Of a DNA stretch of 52,292 nt, positions 16,652 to 24,626 are shown one piece after another (the first letter of the stretch is position 1; every line of letters begins with the position of its first letter). The position numbers were made by a program, and so were the translations under genes. The stretch is taken from NCBI GenBank assembly GCA_964370715.1, contig CAYJKJ010000018.1:1-52292 (forward strand), given 5' to 3'. Below the pieces are notes generated by a model, which was not told the origin of the DNA, searched no databases, and worked only from the letters and a program-made list of their open reading frames with translations. The DNA comes from CAYJAY01 sp964370715 (GTDB lineage Bacteria > Bacillota > Clostridia > Oscillospirales > Ruminococcaceae).

Positions 16652-17098
16652 ATGACACGGGATGAACAATATATAGAAAAAGCTTTGGAACTTGCAAACG
16701 TTGCGGCGGCTAAAGGGGAAGTTCCCGTTGGAGCAGTTGTGGTTTATCGTGACAAAATTATCGGAAAAGGTTATAATACAAGGGAACAAGAAAAAAGCGT
16801 TTTGGGTCATGCCGAGATAAACGCAATACAACAAGCAACCAAAACTATAGGGGATTTTCGTCTTGATGAAAGCGAAATTTTCGTGACGCTTGAGCCGTGT
16901 GCAATGTGTATGGGAGCTATAATAAATGCTCGCATAAAACGCCTCGTTTTTGGAGCGTTCGACATTTCGGCGGGTTGTGGCGGAAGCGTTCTTGAGCTTA
17001 ACGAAACCTCGTTTAGCCCTATAAAAGAAACGTTGGGCGGAGTTTTGGAACAGCGTTGCAAAACTGTTATTGAAGATTTTTTCAAAACAATTAGATAG
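16652..17098 (+). CDS. tadA: tRNA-specific adenosine deaminase
   Basis: 148 residues from the ATG at 16652, which has GGGGAGGCGG eight bases upstream and gives the normal MTRDEQYIEKALELA start; the upstream in-frame start is rejected. The zinc-binding catalytic motifs are both intact: GHAEINAI, with the proton-shuttling Glu, and PCAMCMGAI. TadA converts A34 to inosine in tRNA-Arg(ACG), allowing wobble decoding of CGN codons. The end (LEQRCKTVIEDFFKTIR) matches the family. It lies 41 bases after the MATE gene. Confidence 0.95.
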   Translation: MTRDEQYIEKALELANVAAAKGEVPVGAVVVYRDKIIGKGYNTREQEKSVLGHAEINAIQQATKTIGDFRLDESEIFVTLEPCAMCMGAIINARIKRLVFGAFDISAGCGGSVLELNETSFSPIKETLGGVLEQRCKTVIEDFFKTIR

Positions 17099-17174
17099 CT
17101 TTTGTCGTAAAATATAAGACCGAAAAAGCAAAAAAAGGTTAGCAAGATTAAAAAAATAAAAAGTTGGTATAACG

Positions 17175-17960
17175 ATGGTTAAGGCGATATTCTTTGATAT
17201 AGACGGAACGTTGGTTAGCATGAAACACCGAAAACCCATGCCGTCCACCGTTGAAGCATTAAAAAAAGCAAGGGAAAACGGTGTTAAGCTTTTTATTAAC
17301 ACAGGGCGAAATCTATATCCCGGAAAGGGAATGGCAGTGCTTGACGGGCTTTTAGATTTTGATGGTTATGTTGTTATGAACGGACAACGGGCGTTTATGG
17401 CGGACAACAGCGAGCTGTTTGCCTTTCCTATTCCAAAAGATGATATAAAAGCGGTTATAAAGGCGAGAGAAAATTTCCCGTTTGAACTTACCATAATGGA
17501 AAAAGAATATGTGTATCTTACCGGTATCAACAAGAGAATCGAAAGTTTTTATAATTCTTTGCATAATAGCGGTTTTGTTTGCGAAGATATAACAAGAGCC
17601 CTCGAACAACAGGTGTTCGCTATTGGGTATTTTTTAACCGCAGAAGAAGAACATATTGTTGTTGATAATCTTTTGCATTGCGAAGCGGTGCGCTGGCATC
17701 CACTAGTTGCCGACCTTGTGGTCAAAGGGGGCGGAAAACACACCGGAATCGAAAGGGTTATCGAGAAATACGGATTTTCGCCACATGAAGTCATGGCTAT
17801 TGGGGATGGAGGAAACGATGTTTCGATGATTGAATATGCCGGAATCGGGGTTGCTATGGGAAACGCTTGCGACCAACTAAAAGCAGCGAGCGACTACATC
17901 ACGACCGACTGTGAAGACGACGGAATAGCAACTGCGCTTAAATATTTTTCTGTTATATAA
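17175..17960 (+). CDS. Cof-type HAD phosphatase
   Basis: 261 residues. All HAD motifs are present: FFDIDGTLVS (nucleophile Asp9 and acid Asp11), FINTGRN, the Lys in VVKGGGKHTGI, and AIGDGGNDVSMIEYAG. A cap domain of the C2B (Cof) type lies between motifs II and III. These cytoplasmic enzymes dephosphorylate small phosphometabolites such as sugar phosphates or flavin precursors; the substrate cannot be read from sequence. It begins 76 bases after tadA without a strong ribosome binding site. A palindromic repeat starts right after its stop codon. Confidence 0.9.
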   Translation: MVKAIFFDIDGTLVSMKHRKPMPSTVEALKKARENGVKLFINTGRNLYPGKGMAVLDGLLDFDGYVVMNGQRAFMADNSELFAFPIPKDDIKAVIKARENFPFELTIMEKEYVYLTGINKRIESFYNSLHNSGFVCEDITRALEQQVFAIGYFLTAEEEHIVVDNLLHCEAVRWHPLVADLVVKGGGKHTGIERVIEKYGFSPHEVMAIGDGGNDVSMIEYAGIGVAMGNACDQLKAASDYITTDCEDDGIATALKYFSVI

Positions 17961-18097
17961 ATCATCTCCGCCTGTCGGCGGAGCTTTTGGAAATACTTCT
18001 TGTCGAGCTTTCGCTCGCCATTTTGCGCCGTTGGCGCAAAAACCGCAGTATTTCTAAGTTCTGAAGCTGTTATCATCTCCGCCTTGCGGCGGAGCTT
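17961..18097 (+). repeat. Palindromic (REP-like) intergenic repeat cluster, copy 1
   Basis: It starts at the stop codon of the HAD gene. The palindrome CTCCGCC-TGTC-GGCGGAG (17966-17983) is followed by GGAAATACTTCTTGTCGAGC, a GCGAGC/GCTCGC-type hairpin, TTTTGCGCC-GTT-GGCGCAAAA, the complement of the GGAAATAC box, and a second CTCCGCC-TTGC-GGCGGAG palindrome (18077-18094). The same first 50 bases follow the stop codon at 52241. The whole unit is roughly an inverted repeat. It may act as a terminator or RNA stabiliser, or it may be a mobile REP-type sequence. Confidence 0.7.
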
Positions 18098-18548
18098 CAG
18101 CGTGTCAAAAGAGTATACCTTAAAAAATATACTGCACAAATAAAAAAGATTGGGTGTACATCCAATCTCCACACCCAAGCAAATTAATTCCCGAAGCGAA
18201 GCACCATCCCACCCAATACCAACCAAGCCAGCTTTTGCTAGTCACCAAGATCTCAAGCGGCAAAAGCGAGCGGGTTCTTAGGGCGTGTTTCGCCCTAAGT
18301 CGTTAAGGGGGGTTGTGGGGGGTTGTTAGGGGGCGTCACCGGGGGTTAGTCGAAAAACCCCCACACGCCCCCTGACATCAACAGATTCATAGCGTTTGAT
18401 GGTGGCAAAAAACAAGATAGGAGGAGCGGATTCTCCTCCCGAAAATCAGCACAAATGCCCTGGAACGGGACGATGTGGGCATCGCCCCCTACCAGTATTT
18501 TTATAATTTTGTGCAATATTTTTAGGGTATATCTTTTTCGACAGTCTG
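18098..18548 (+). mobile_element. MITE-like non-coding element, copy 2
   Basis: 451 bp. The ends are imperfect inverted repeats over about 40 bases: CAGCGTGTCAAAAGAGTATACC... at the left, and at the right the complement of CAGACTGTCGAAAAAGATATACC.... From 18159 the interior matches copy 1 (5351-5716), with small indels that keep the main hairpins: one hairpin is lengthened on both arms (GGGGGTTAGTCGAAAAACCCCC). It is flanked on each side by an identical 24-base sequence, CATCTCCGCC...GGAGCTT (18074-18097 and 18549-18572), directly abutting the ends. No coding capacity is apparent. Confidence 0.78.
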
Positions 18549-18572
18549 CATCTCCGCCTTGCGGCGGAGCTT
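18549..18572 (+). repeat. 24-bp direct repeat / palindrome flanking MITE copy 2
   Basis: Identical to 18074-18097 and itself a CTCCGCC-TTGC-GGCGGAG palindrome. It is either a target duplication made when the element entered a REP-like palindrome or a second independent palindrome copy. Confidence 0.7.
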
Positions 18573-18604
18573 TAAATCAATTAAATTTTTTGGGAGAATA
18601 GAAT

Positions 18605-19795
18605 ATGCCAAACAAAAAGAATTTTTTTTCAAAGGATGAAAGAGGGATATTTAACAAAAAAATCATTTCGCAAATTATTGTTGGGGTGATAGTGGCGGCG
18701 TCTTTTGTTATATTCATGAACTTCGACAAAGTTGTTGATATTATGAATCTTATCTATTCGTTGTTTAGCCCGTTTATTGCCGGAATGGCTATCGCTTATT
18801 TTTTAAATCTTTTGCTTGTGCCGGTTGAAAAAAAGATGTTTGGATGGATTAAAAGCTACCATCTGCGCCGAAGCATCTCTCTTGGTGTAACGTTTGTTAT
18901 TGCGCTTATTCTTATATCGGGGCTTATATTCTTGATTGTTCCGCAGTTTGTCGAGAGTTTCACCCAACTAATCGCAAACACCCCCGGTTATCTCAACGAA
19001 GCTTATATTAACATATTGGCGTTTGCTTCAAGATATGGCGTAACCGAACAGATTATCGATGAATTTGTTAATTTCGATGAAACGATAAACTATGTTTTAG
19101 ACTATGCAAGAAGCCTTATCCCTTCGATGGTTAATATATCGCTAGCGTTTGGGTCGGGGATAATAAGCTCGATAATTGCGGTTGTAACGGCTATCTACAT
19201 TCTTTCGGATAAAGAAAAATTAACGAGAAATTTTTCAATCATGTTTAAAGCGCTAATGAGCGATAAAGTTTATAACAAATCTTCCGAAATCCTATCAAGA
19301 TCTGCCGTTGCGTTTAGCTCTTTTTTAACCGGGAAAACTATCGACAGCCTTATAATAGGGTTAATCTGTTTTATATTTATGGTTATATTCGGAATGCCAT
19401 ATATTCCGATGATTTCGATTATAATCGGAGTTACAAACATGATTCCGACAATCGGGCCGTTTATAGGAGGTTTCCCGGCGTCTCTAATTATTCTTTTGGT
19501 CGACCCCATCCAAGGGCTTTGGTTTGGCCTTTTTGTTATTCTTCTCCAACAGTTCGACGGAAATATTCTAGGGCCTAAGATTTTAGGCGAAACTATCGGA
19601 ATTTCGGCTATCTGGATTTTGTTTTCCGTTGTGTTTTTCGGTTCGCTTTGGGGCGTGGTTGGGATGCTTATCGGTGTTCCGCTTTTCGCCGTTGGGTATG
19701 ATATGTTTAAAGAGTTTATTCTTTTAAAACTTGAACACAAAAAACAGTTGCAAAAACAACAAGAACAGGATAACGAAGAGTTTATAGATGATTAA
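18605..19795 (+). CDS. AI-2E family (YtvI/PerM-like) permease
   Basis: 396 residues with about eight membrane segments and a central soluble stretch. The C-terminal half has the conserved family pattern MIPTIGPFIGGFPASLIILL, LQQFDGNILGPKILG and GVVGMLIGVPLFAVGYD. The family includes the E. coli AI-2 exporter TqsA and Na+/H+ antiporters, so the substrate is uncertain. GGGAG lies about 8 bases before the ATG. The C-terminal tail is Gln/Glu-rich and cytoplasmic. It stands alone between the repeat region and a bidirectional terminator. Confidence 0.9.
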   Translation: MPNKKNFFSKDERGIFNKKIISQIIVGVIVAASFVIFMNFDKVVDIMNLIYSLFSPFIAGMAIAYFLNLLLVPVEKKMFGWIKSYHLRRSISLGVTFVIALILISGLIFLIVPQFVESFTQLIANTPGYLNEAYINILAFASRYGVTEQIIDEFVNFDETINYVLDYARSLIPSMVNISLAFGSGIISSIIAVVTAIYILSDKEKLTRNFSIMFKALMSDKVYNKSSEILSRSAVAFSSFLTGKTIDSLIIGLICFIFMVIFGMPYIPMISIIIGVTNMIPTIGPFIGGFPASLIILLVDPIQGLWFGLFVILLQQFDGNILGPKILGETIGISAIWILFSVVFFGSLWGVVGMLIGVPLFAVGYDMFKEFILLKLEHKKQLQKQQEQDNEEFIDD

Positions 19796-19870
19796 TTAGC
19801 ATATGTGAATCTATCATTTTTTCGTTTAAAACCTCCCCAAAAATTCGACGAGCAACCAAGATTTTTAAAT

Positions 19871-19915
19871 AAAAAAAGCTGTGACGAGTTCGATATCTCA
19901 TCACAGCTTTATTTT
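19871..19915. terminator. Bidirectional intrinsic terminator
   Basis: The stem AAAGCTGTGA...TCACAGCTTT extends inward through GACGAG/CTCATC and is flanked by A and T runs on both sides. It lies between the convergent permease and nagB genes. Confidence 0.88.
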
Positions 19916-19942
19916 TATATTCAAAAACTATTTAAACTTTCG

Positions 19943-20680
19943 TTATGCCTTGTATCCGCATTTATCAGCGAGTTGTTGGTCTATCACAACCGTTACATCT
20001 CTATGCACCTTAAGCATCGTCACGGGAACGGTTGTTTTAATTTGATCGTTGCATAAAAGTTCTTTTATAACATCCGCTTTATTGTCGCCCGTTGCAAAAA
20101 TAAGAATTTTTTCAGCTTTCAAGATGTCGCCAACACCCATAGTATACGCTTGTTTTGGAACATCATCTTCCGAATCAAAATATCTGCTATTAGCGTTTAT
20201 TGTGCTTTCGTCCAGATCTTCGATGTGTGCACCGGCCGTTAGAGAATCGCTTGATTCGTTAAACCCGATATGACCACTCACACCAACGCCCAAAAGTTGA
20301 AGATTAACGTTTCCGTTTCCATAAAGCGCATGGTTGAAATTTTTAAGTTCTTCGGTTGGATCAGCAAGCCCGTTTGCTACATAAGTGTTAGCTTTATCGA
20401 TGTTTATATTATCAAAAAGCCAATGGTTCATATAGTATCTGTAGCTAACAGGGTTTTCAGGAGAAACCCCAACATATTCATCAAGGTTAACGGTCGAAAC
20501 TTCTGAGAAATCAACCTTTCCTTGTTGATATGCTTTAACGATATGGGAATACATCTTTTCCGCCGTTCCCCCCGTTGCTAGCCCAAGCTTTATTTTGGGG
20601 TTTTCGTTGATCAAATTGACAATTTGTTCTGCTACTAATTCGCAAGATTGGTTGTAATCTTTTGTTACAATAATTTTCAT
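19943..20680 (-). CDS. nagB: Glucosamine-6-phosphate deaminase
   Basis: 245 residues from the ATG at 20680 (GGGAG before it), giving the family start MKIIVTKDYNQSCELVAEQI; the longer frame upstream is rejected. It converts glucosamine-6-P to fructose-6-P and ammonia. Motifs: LGLATGG (phosphate loop), VNLDEYVG with the catalytic Asp, and GHIGFNES with the catalytic His and Glu. The residue before GHIGFNE, Asp or Asn in well-studied enzymes, is Ser here, and the loop ATGGTA replaces the usual TGSTP. These differences suggest a divergent branch. No nagA is adjacent. Confidence 0.9.
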   Translation of the reverse strand: MKIIVTKDYNQSCELVAEQIVNLINENPKIKLGLATGGTAEKMYSHIVKAYQQGKVDFSEVSTVNLDEYVGVSPENPVSYRYYMNHWLFDNINIDKANTYVANGLADPTEELKNFNHALYGNGNVNLQLLGVGVSGHIGFNESSDSLTAGAHIEDLDESTINANSRYFDSEDDVPKQAYTMGVGDILKAEKILIFATGDNKADVIKELLCNDQIKTTVPVTMLKVHRDVTVVIDQQLADKCGYKA

Positions 20681-20980
20681 GTTATGCTCCCGATTATTTA
20701 TAAAATTCATATACTCACTTGAAATTATATATCATGTAAAAAATGTTTTCAAGTACATAATTCAACAATTTCAAAACTTAATAATTTAGGAATAAAAAGG
20801 CAATATTATAACTATTTAATGCCTGCTGAACCTTTGATCAATATTCATCAGATTTTATTTGTATATATGTTTAACAGTCTACCTTAGCGTCGTAATGGGG
20901 CGTGTTTTTTAACAATTAACACCCATGCTTGAAAAACTACTACAGGCTGTGGAATTTAATATATCTTGCTTTTCTCGCCC

Positions 20981-21009
20981 TTGAACAAATATTCTTTTTG
21001 TGTTATACT
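20981..21009 (+). promoter_or_regulatory. dinB promoter
   Basis: TTGAAC (20981-20986), a 17-base spacer and TATACT (21004-21009). It overlaps two candidate SOS boxes, giving a compact LexA-controlled promoter. Confidence 0.85.
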
Positions 21010-21014
21010 GTTCT

Positions 21015-21028
21015 AGAACACTTGTTCT
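21015..21028 (+). promoter_or_regulatory. LexA (SOS) operator, Firmicute type
   Basis: AGAACACTTGTTCT fits the GAAC-N4-GTTC consensus of Gram-positive LexA boxes, and its outer five bases on each side (AGAAC/GTTCT) form an inverted repeat. It lies at the expected transcription start, so bound repressor would block initiation. A weaker site, GAACAAATATTC (20983-20994), overlaps the -35 element. Confidence 0.85.
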
Positions 21029-21056
21029 GATGCAGCGTTTGGGGGAGCAAAATATT

Positions 21057-22304
21057 ATGACAACACAAAACAGGGTTATTCTCCATAGTGATTTAAACGC
21101 ATTCTATGCCTCGGTAGAGATTAGAAACAACCCCACCCTTAAGGGGAAACCGGTTGTTGTTTGCGGAAACCAAAGCGAACGACGAGGGATTGTATTGGCA
21201 AAATCCGAAGAGGCAAAACGATTTGGAATTAAAACCGGCATGGCAAACTTTGAAGCGAGAAAACTTTGCCAAGATTTAATAGAGGTTGCCCCACACTACA
21301 GCGAATATAAAAAATATTCGAAACAGGTTAAAGAGATATATATGCGGTATAGCGATCTTGTCGAATCGTTTGGGTTGGATGAATGTTGGGTTGATGTTTC
21401 GGGGTGCTATGGATTGTTTGGAGATGGCGTTGATATCTCCAAAAGAATTAAAGACGAGATCAAAAACGAAACAGGATTAACGGTCAGCATCGGTGTGTCG
21501 TTTAACAAAGTTTTCGCAAAGCTCGGGAGCGACCTTAAAAAGCCCGATGCAATAACCGAAATATCAAAGCAAAACTATAAACAAAAAGTTTTTCCGCTCG
21601 ATGTTAGCGAGCTTCTTTACGTTGGGCCTGCAACAACTAAAAAGTTCAAGCGTTGGGGAATCCACACAATCGGGGATCTCGCCAACACATCTCCGCAACT
21701 TTTAAAGCAACTGCTTGGGGTAAACGGGGTTATGCTTTGGCGGTTTGCAAACGGTCAAGATGATGCAAGGGTTATGCCGTCTTGGTTTAAGCCTGTGCCA
21801 AAATCAATCGGCCATGGTTCAACCTGTCCTAAAGATATTTTGGATAATGTTGAGGCATTCAGAGTTATCGAGGAATTAGCACAGGATATCGGGCATAAAC
21901 TTTTAAAGAACCAACTTTGTGCAAAAGCGGTTCAACTGTCGGTTAAAAATAATCAGTTCTTCACAGTTCAGTTTCAAGCGCCGCTTGATTATGAAACGCA
22001 AAGCGCAACTATTGTTGCAAAAAAAGCGATGGAGCTTTTGCAAAGTAAATACTGCTGGAACGCTCCCATTCGAGCTATAACGGTTAGGGTTATCGATCTT
22101 GTTTCCGACCGAGAGCCAAAACAATTAAGCTTGTTCGATGATTTTGAAAGATATCAAAAACAAGAACGCCTCGACAAAGCCGTCGACAATATGCGAGAAA
22201 AATATGGAAAAAAATCTGTTGTTAAAGCGGCGGTTCTAAAAGAGCAACTCTTAACGGAACAATCTGTCTGTGATGTTTCTATGCCGGGGATGATGTATAT
22301 ATAA
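21057..22304 (+). CDS. dinB: Y-family DNA polymerase IV (DinB/UmuC-like)
   Basis: 415 residues from the ATG at 21057 (GGGGGAG upstream); the frame extends upstream through the promoter, so the longer start is rejected. It performs error-prone translesion synthesis. Motifs: HSDLNAFYASVE and GLDECWVDVSG (metal-binding acids), and helix-hairpin-helix segments around LLYVGPATTKKFKRWGIHTIGDLA. Near the C-terminus QLSLF fits a sliding-clamp-binding motif. DNA-damage control is indicated by the LexA box. A 54-aa gene follows about 80 bases downstream and may share the transcript. Confidence 0.93.
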   Translation: MTTQNRVILHSDLNAFYASVEIRNNPTLKGKPVVVCGNQSERRGIVLAKSEEAKRFGIKTGMANFEARKLCQDLIEVAPHYSEYKKYSKQVKEIYMRYSDLVESFGLDECWVDVSGCYGLFGDGVDISKRIKDEIKNETGLTVSIGVSFNKVFAKLGSDLKKPDAITEISKQNYKQKVFPLDVSELLYVGPATTKKFKRWGIHTIGDLANTSPQLLKQLLGVNGVMLWRFANGQDDARVMPSWFKPVPKSIGHGSTCPKDILDNVEAFRVIEELAQDIGHKLLKNQLCAKAVQLSVKNNQFFTVQFQAPLDYETQSATIVAKKAMELLQSKYCWNAPIRAITVRVIDLVSDREPKQLSLFDDFERYQKQERLDKAVDNMREKYGKKSVVKAAVLKEQLLTEQSVCDVSMPGMMYI

Positions 22305-22383
22305 ACAGATGTATAATAAACGGTTTTTGCACAAACAATAAAGTTTAATAGTTCCACACCAAAACACAACGAAGGGAATGAGA

Positions 22384-22548
22384 ATGGCAAACTACAAAGA
22401 GATGTACCACCGGTTGCTTGTTGCTACCGAAAAAGCGATAACCGAACTAATAGACGCACAAAGAAAATGCGAACAGATGTATATAGATGCAAATGATCCC
22501 AATATAACGGTGTTGCAAAAACAAAACGAACCGTCCGACAAAGCTTAA
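22384..22548 (+). CDS. Small conserved-looking 54-aa protein
   Basis: It encodes MANYKEMYHRLLVATEKAI, continues through a helical stretch with LIDAQRKCEQMYID, and ends NEPSDKA. GAAGGGA lies six bases before the ATG. The composition suggests a soluble alpha-helical or coiled-coil protein. Similar tiny proteins beginning with a YxxMYxxLxxATExAI pattern occur in Clostridia, from memory; no function is known to me. The coding evidence is the good ribosome binding site, normal codon use and a terminator immediately after. Its position behind an SOS-controlled polymerase raises the possibility of damage induction. Confidence 0.72.
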   Translation: MANYKEMYHRLLVATEKAITELIDAQRKCEQMYIDANDPNITVLQKQNEPSDKA

Positions 22549-22571
22549 ACTTGATGGATAACACACATAAC

Positions 22572-22614
22572 AAAACGAGGTTTCGACAATTAATTTTTGT
22601 CAAAACCTCGTTTT
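22572..22614. terminator. Bidirectional intrinsic terminator
   Basis: The stem AAAACGAGGTTTCGACAA and its near-perfect complement has a short loop, with T-rich flanks on both strands. It closes the dinB unit and the convergent psu/rarD operon. Confidence 0.9.
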
Positions 22615-22630
22615 AGTTTTATTCTGCAGT

Positions 22631-23575
22631 CTATGCTTTGCTGTTTTCGTTGTTTGCGTTTTTAGCCATTCGTATCTCACCAAATGTGAAAAAGATAAGC
22701 CCTATCCAAAGGATAGCAAACGACACAAACTGAACGAAATCAAACGGCTCTTTATAAAGGAATATCCCAAGAATAAGCATTAGAGAGGGGGAGATATATC
22801 CAAAGATACCAATAGTTACAAGATTGATTCTGTTGGCTCCCATCCCAAACAAAACAAGCGGGGTTGCGGTCAACAATCCGCTTAACATCAAAAGCCCAAT
22901 CTGGTATGGTTGCGCTACGCTAAACGCACCGTTCCCATTTAACTCAAACCAAATTATAACGCCTAGGGCGATGGGAGCTAGAAATATAGTTTCATATAAA
23001 AGCGACAAAAGCGGGTCGAGTTTATATTTCTTTTTAATTGCGCTGTAGATAGCAAACGTAATCGCAAGAACAAACGCAATAACAGGGGGTTCTCGGTATA
23101 GCGAAAGCATAAAGATTATGCCAACCACCGCAATACAGAGCGCAACGGCTTTAAGGCTGTTTATCTTTTCTTTAAACAAAATCAATCCAAACGCCGAAAC
23201 GATAAGGGGTTGAAGATAATACCCTATCGAGGTTTGAACTATGTGTCCTGCGCTAACCGCCCATATAAATGTGCTCCAATTGATCGTTATCAATGCGCCG
23301 GCAACAAAACATCTAACCGCCATAGCCTTGTTTTTCAAAAGCGGTTCAAAACATCCTTTAACGCCAAACTTAATTATTGATATAACAAGCGTCGTTATGG
23401 CAACCAATATAACACGGTAGAATATTATAACAAAAGAATCGATAGGATTAAGCGCTTTCCAATAAACCGGAAGTATTCCCCATAGAAAGTTGCAACCGAA
23501 TATACTTAAAAGCCCTATAGTGTAATTTTTGTTATTGCCTTTGTTTTTAGTTTCTAAAGAATTTGCTTTTTCCAT
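22631..23575 (-). CDS. rarD: RarD-type EamA permease
   Basis: 314 residues with ten hydrophobic segments (two EamA halves). The start after the hydrophilic N-terminus, GLLSIFGCNFLWGILPVYWKAL, is diagnostic of RarD, as are INWSTFIWAVSAGHIVQTSIGYY and the second-half LVLFGMGANRINL. RarD proteins are DMT-superfamily exporters or importers of unknown substrate. The gene lies 50 bases after psuG on the same strand and ends just before a terminator, so it is probably the last gene of the psuK operon. Transport of a nucleoside or its product is possible but unsupported. Confidence 0.9.
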   Translation of the reverse strand: MEKANSLETKNKGNNKNYTIGLLSIFGCNFLWGILPVYWKALNPIDSFVIIFYRVILVAITTLVISIIKFGVKGCFEPLLKNKAMAVRCFVAGALITINWSTFIWAVSAGHIVQTSIGYYLQPLIVSAFGLILFKEKINSLKAVALCIAVVGIIFMLSLYREPPVIAFVLAITFAIYSAIKKKYKLDPLLSLLYETIFLAPIALGVIIWFELNGNGAFSVAQPYQIGLLMLSGLLTATPLVLFGMGANRINLVTIGIFGYISPSLMLILGIFLYKEPFDFVQFVSFAILWIGLIFFTFGEIRMAKNANNENSKA

Positions 23576-23625
23576 TTTTCGCTTCTTTCACATTTTAATT
23601 TGTCGCTATTAAACATCTTCTATTA

Positions 23626-24543
23626 TTATAGATTTGAAAGTTCAACCGCAATGTCGGTTGCTAGCGTTGCGTTGTTATAAGCCAGTTCAAGGTTGCTTAT
23701 AAGCGATTCGCCCTTTGTTAGGTCTTTTATCGTTGCAAGCAAAAACGGGGTTGTGTCTTTTCCTTTAACCCCTCTTTTATCTGCTTCTTCCAACGCTTTT
23801 TTGATAACGAGATCCATGTCGTCAAAATCAAAGGAATATTTATCGGGAATTGGGTTGCATATAACAGCACCACCGCCAAGACCCAGTTCCCATTTAGAGT
23901 TGAGAAGCTCTGCAAAAGCTTGAGGAGTTGGGATGTTGTAATCAACTTTAAGCCCACTGCTTTTGCAATAGAACGCCGGGAAAAAATCCGTTTTATATCC
24001 CAAAACAGGAACACCAAATGTTTCGAGATATTCAAGCGTTAGTTTAAGGTCAAGTATCGATTTTGCGCCGGCGCAAACAACCGCAACCGATGTGTTGGAG
24101 AGTTCTTGAAGGTCGGCAGAGATATCGAAAGTTTTTTCAGCGCCCCTATGAACACCGCCAAGACCGCCGGTAGCAAACACTTTTATGCCCGCCATCTCTG
24201 CGATAATCATGGTAGTAGCAACCGTTGTAGCGCCGTTTTTGTTCATCGCAACATAGTATGCCATATCACGACGGCTAACTTTGCCAACATCTTTAGCTTC
24301 ACACATCAATTCAAGTTCCGAATCCGATAATCCAACTTTAAGTTTACCGTTTATAATAGCGATAGTGGCGGGAACGCCGCCTCTTTCACGAATTAAACCT
24401 TCGATCTTTTTTCCAAAATCCAAATTTTCGGGATACGGCATTCCGTGGCTTAATATAGTCGATTCAAGAGCAACAACCGCTTTGTTTTGCTCAAGAGCAA
24501 CTTTAACCTCTTCCGAAATTTCAAGATATTTATTGTAGTTCAT
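23626..24543 (-). CDS. psuG: Pseudouridine-5'-phosphate glycosidase
   Basis: 305 residues, full length. PsuG splits pseudouridine-5'-phosphate to uracil and ribose-5-phosphate through a lysine-linked intermediate. Motifs: VALESTILSHGMPYP (catalytic Glu), DVGKVSRRD (Lys), the ATTVATTM segment, FATGGLGGVHRGAE, and CAGAKSILD with the Schiff-base Lys. AAGGAG precedes the ATG. It lies 83 bases behind a membrane glycosyltransferase-like gene in the operon that begins with psuK. Confidence 0.95.
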   Translation of the reverse strand: MNYNKYLEISEEVKVALEQNKAVVALESTILSHGMPYPENLDFGKKIEGLIRERGGVPATIAIINGKLKVGLSDSELELMCEAKDVGKVSRRDMAYYVAMNKNGATTVATTMIIAEMAGIKVFATGGLGGVHRGAEKTFDISADLQELSNTSVAVVCAGAKSILDLKLTLEYLETFGVPVLGYKTDFFPAFYCKSSGLKVDYNIPTPQAFAELLNSKWELGLGGGAVICNPIPDKYSFDFDDMDLVIKKALEEADKRGVKGKDTTPFLLATIKDLTKGESLISNLELAYNNATLATDIAVELSNL

Positions 24544-24626
24544 ATTGTCTCCTTGCCAAAATATTTATTTAAACAATCCCTTATTTTATTGCTAAAAGGA
24601 TCGTTGTTGAAAAGATAAAACAGCTA

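Noticed and set aside
17894..18226. Minus-strand ORF across the HAD 3' end and MITE copy 2
   Set aside because: It crosses a clear gene end and two repeat families and has no counterpart at copy 1.
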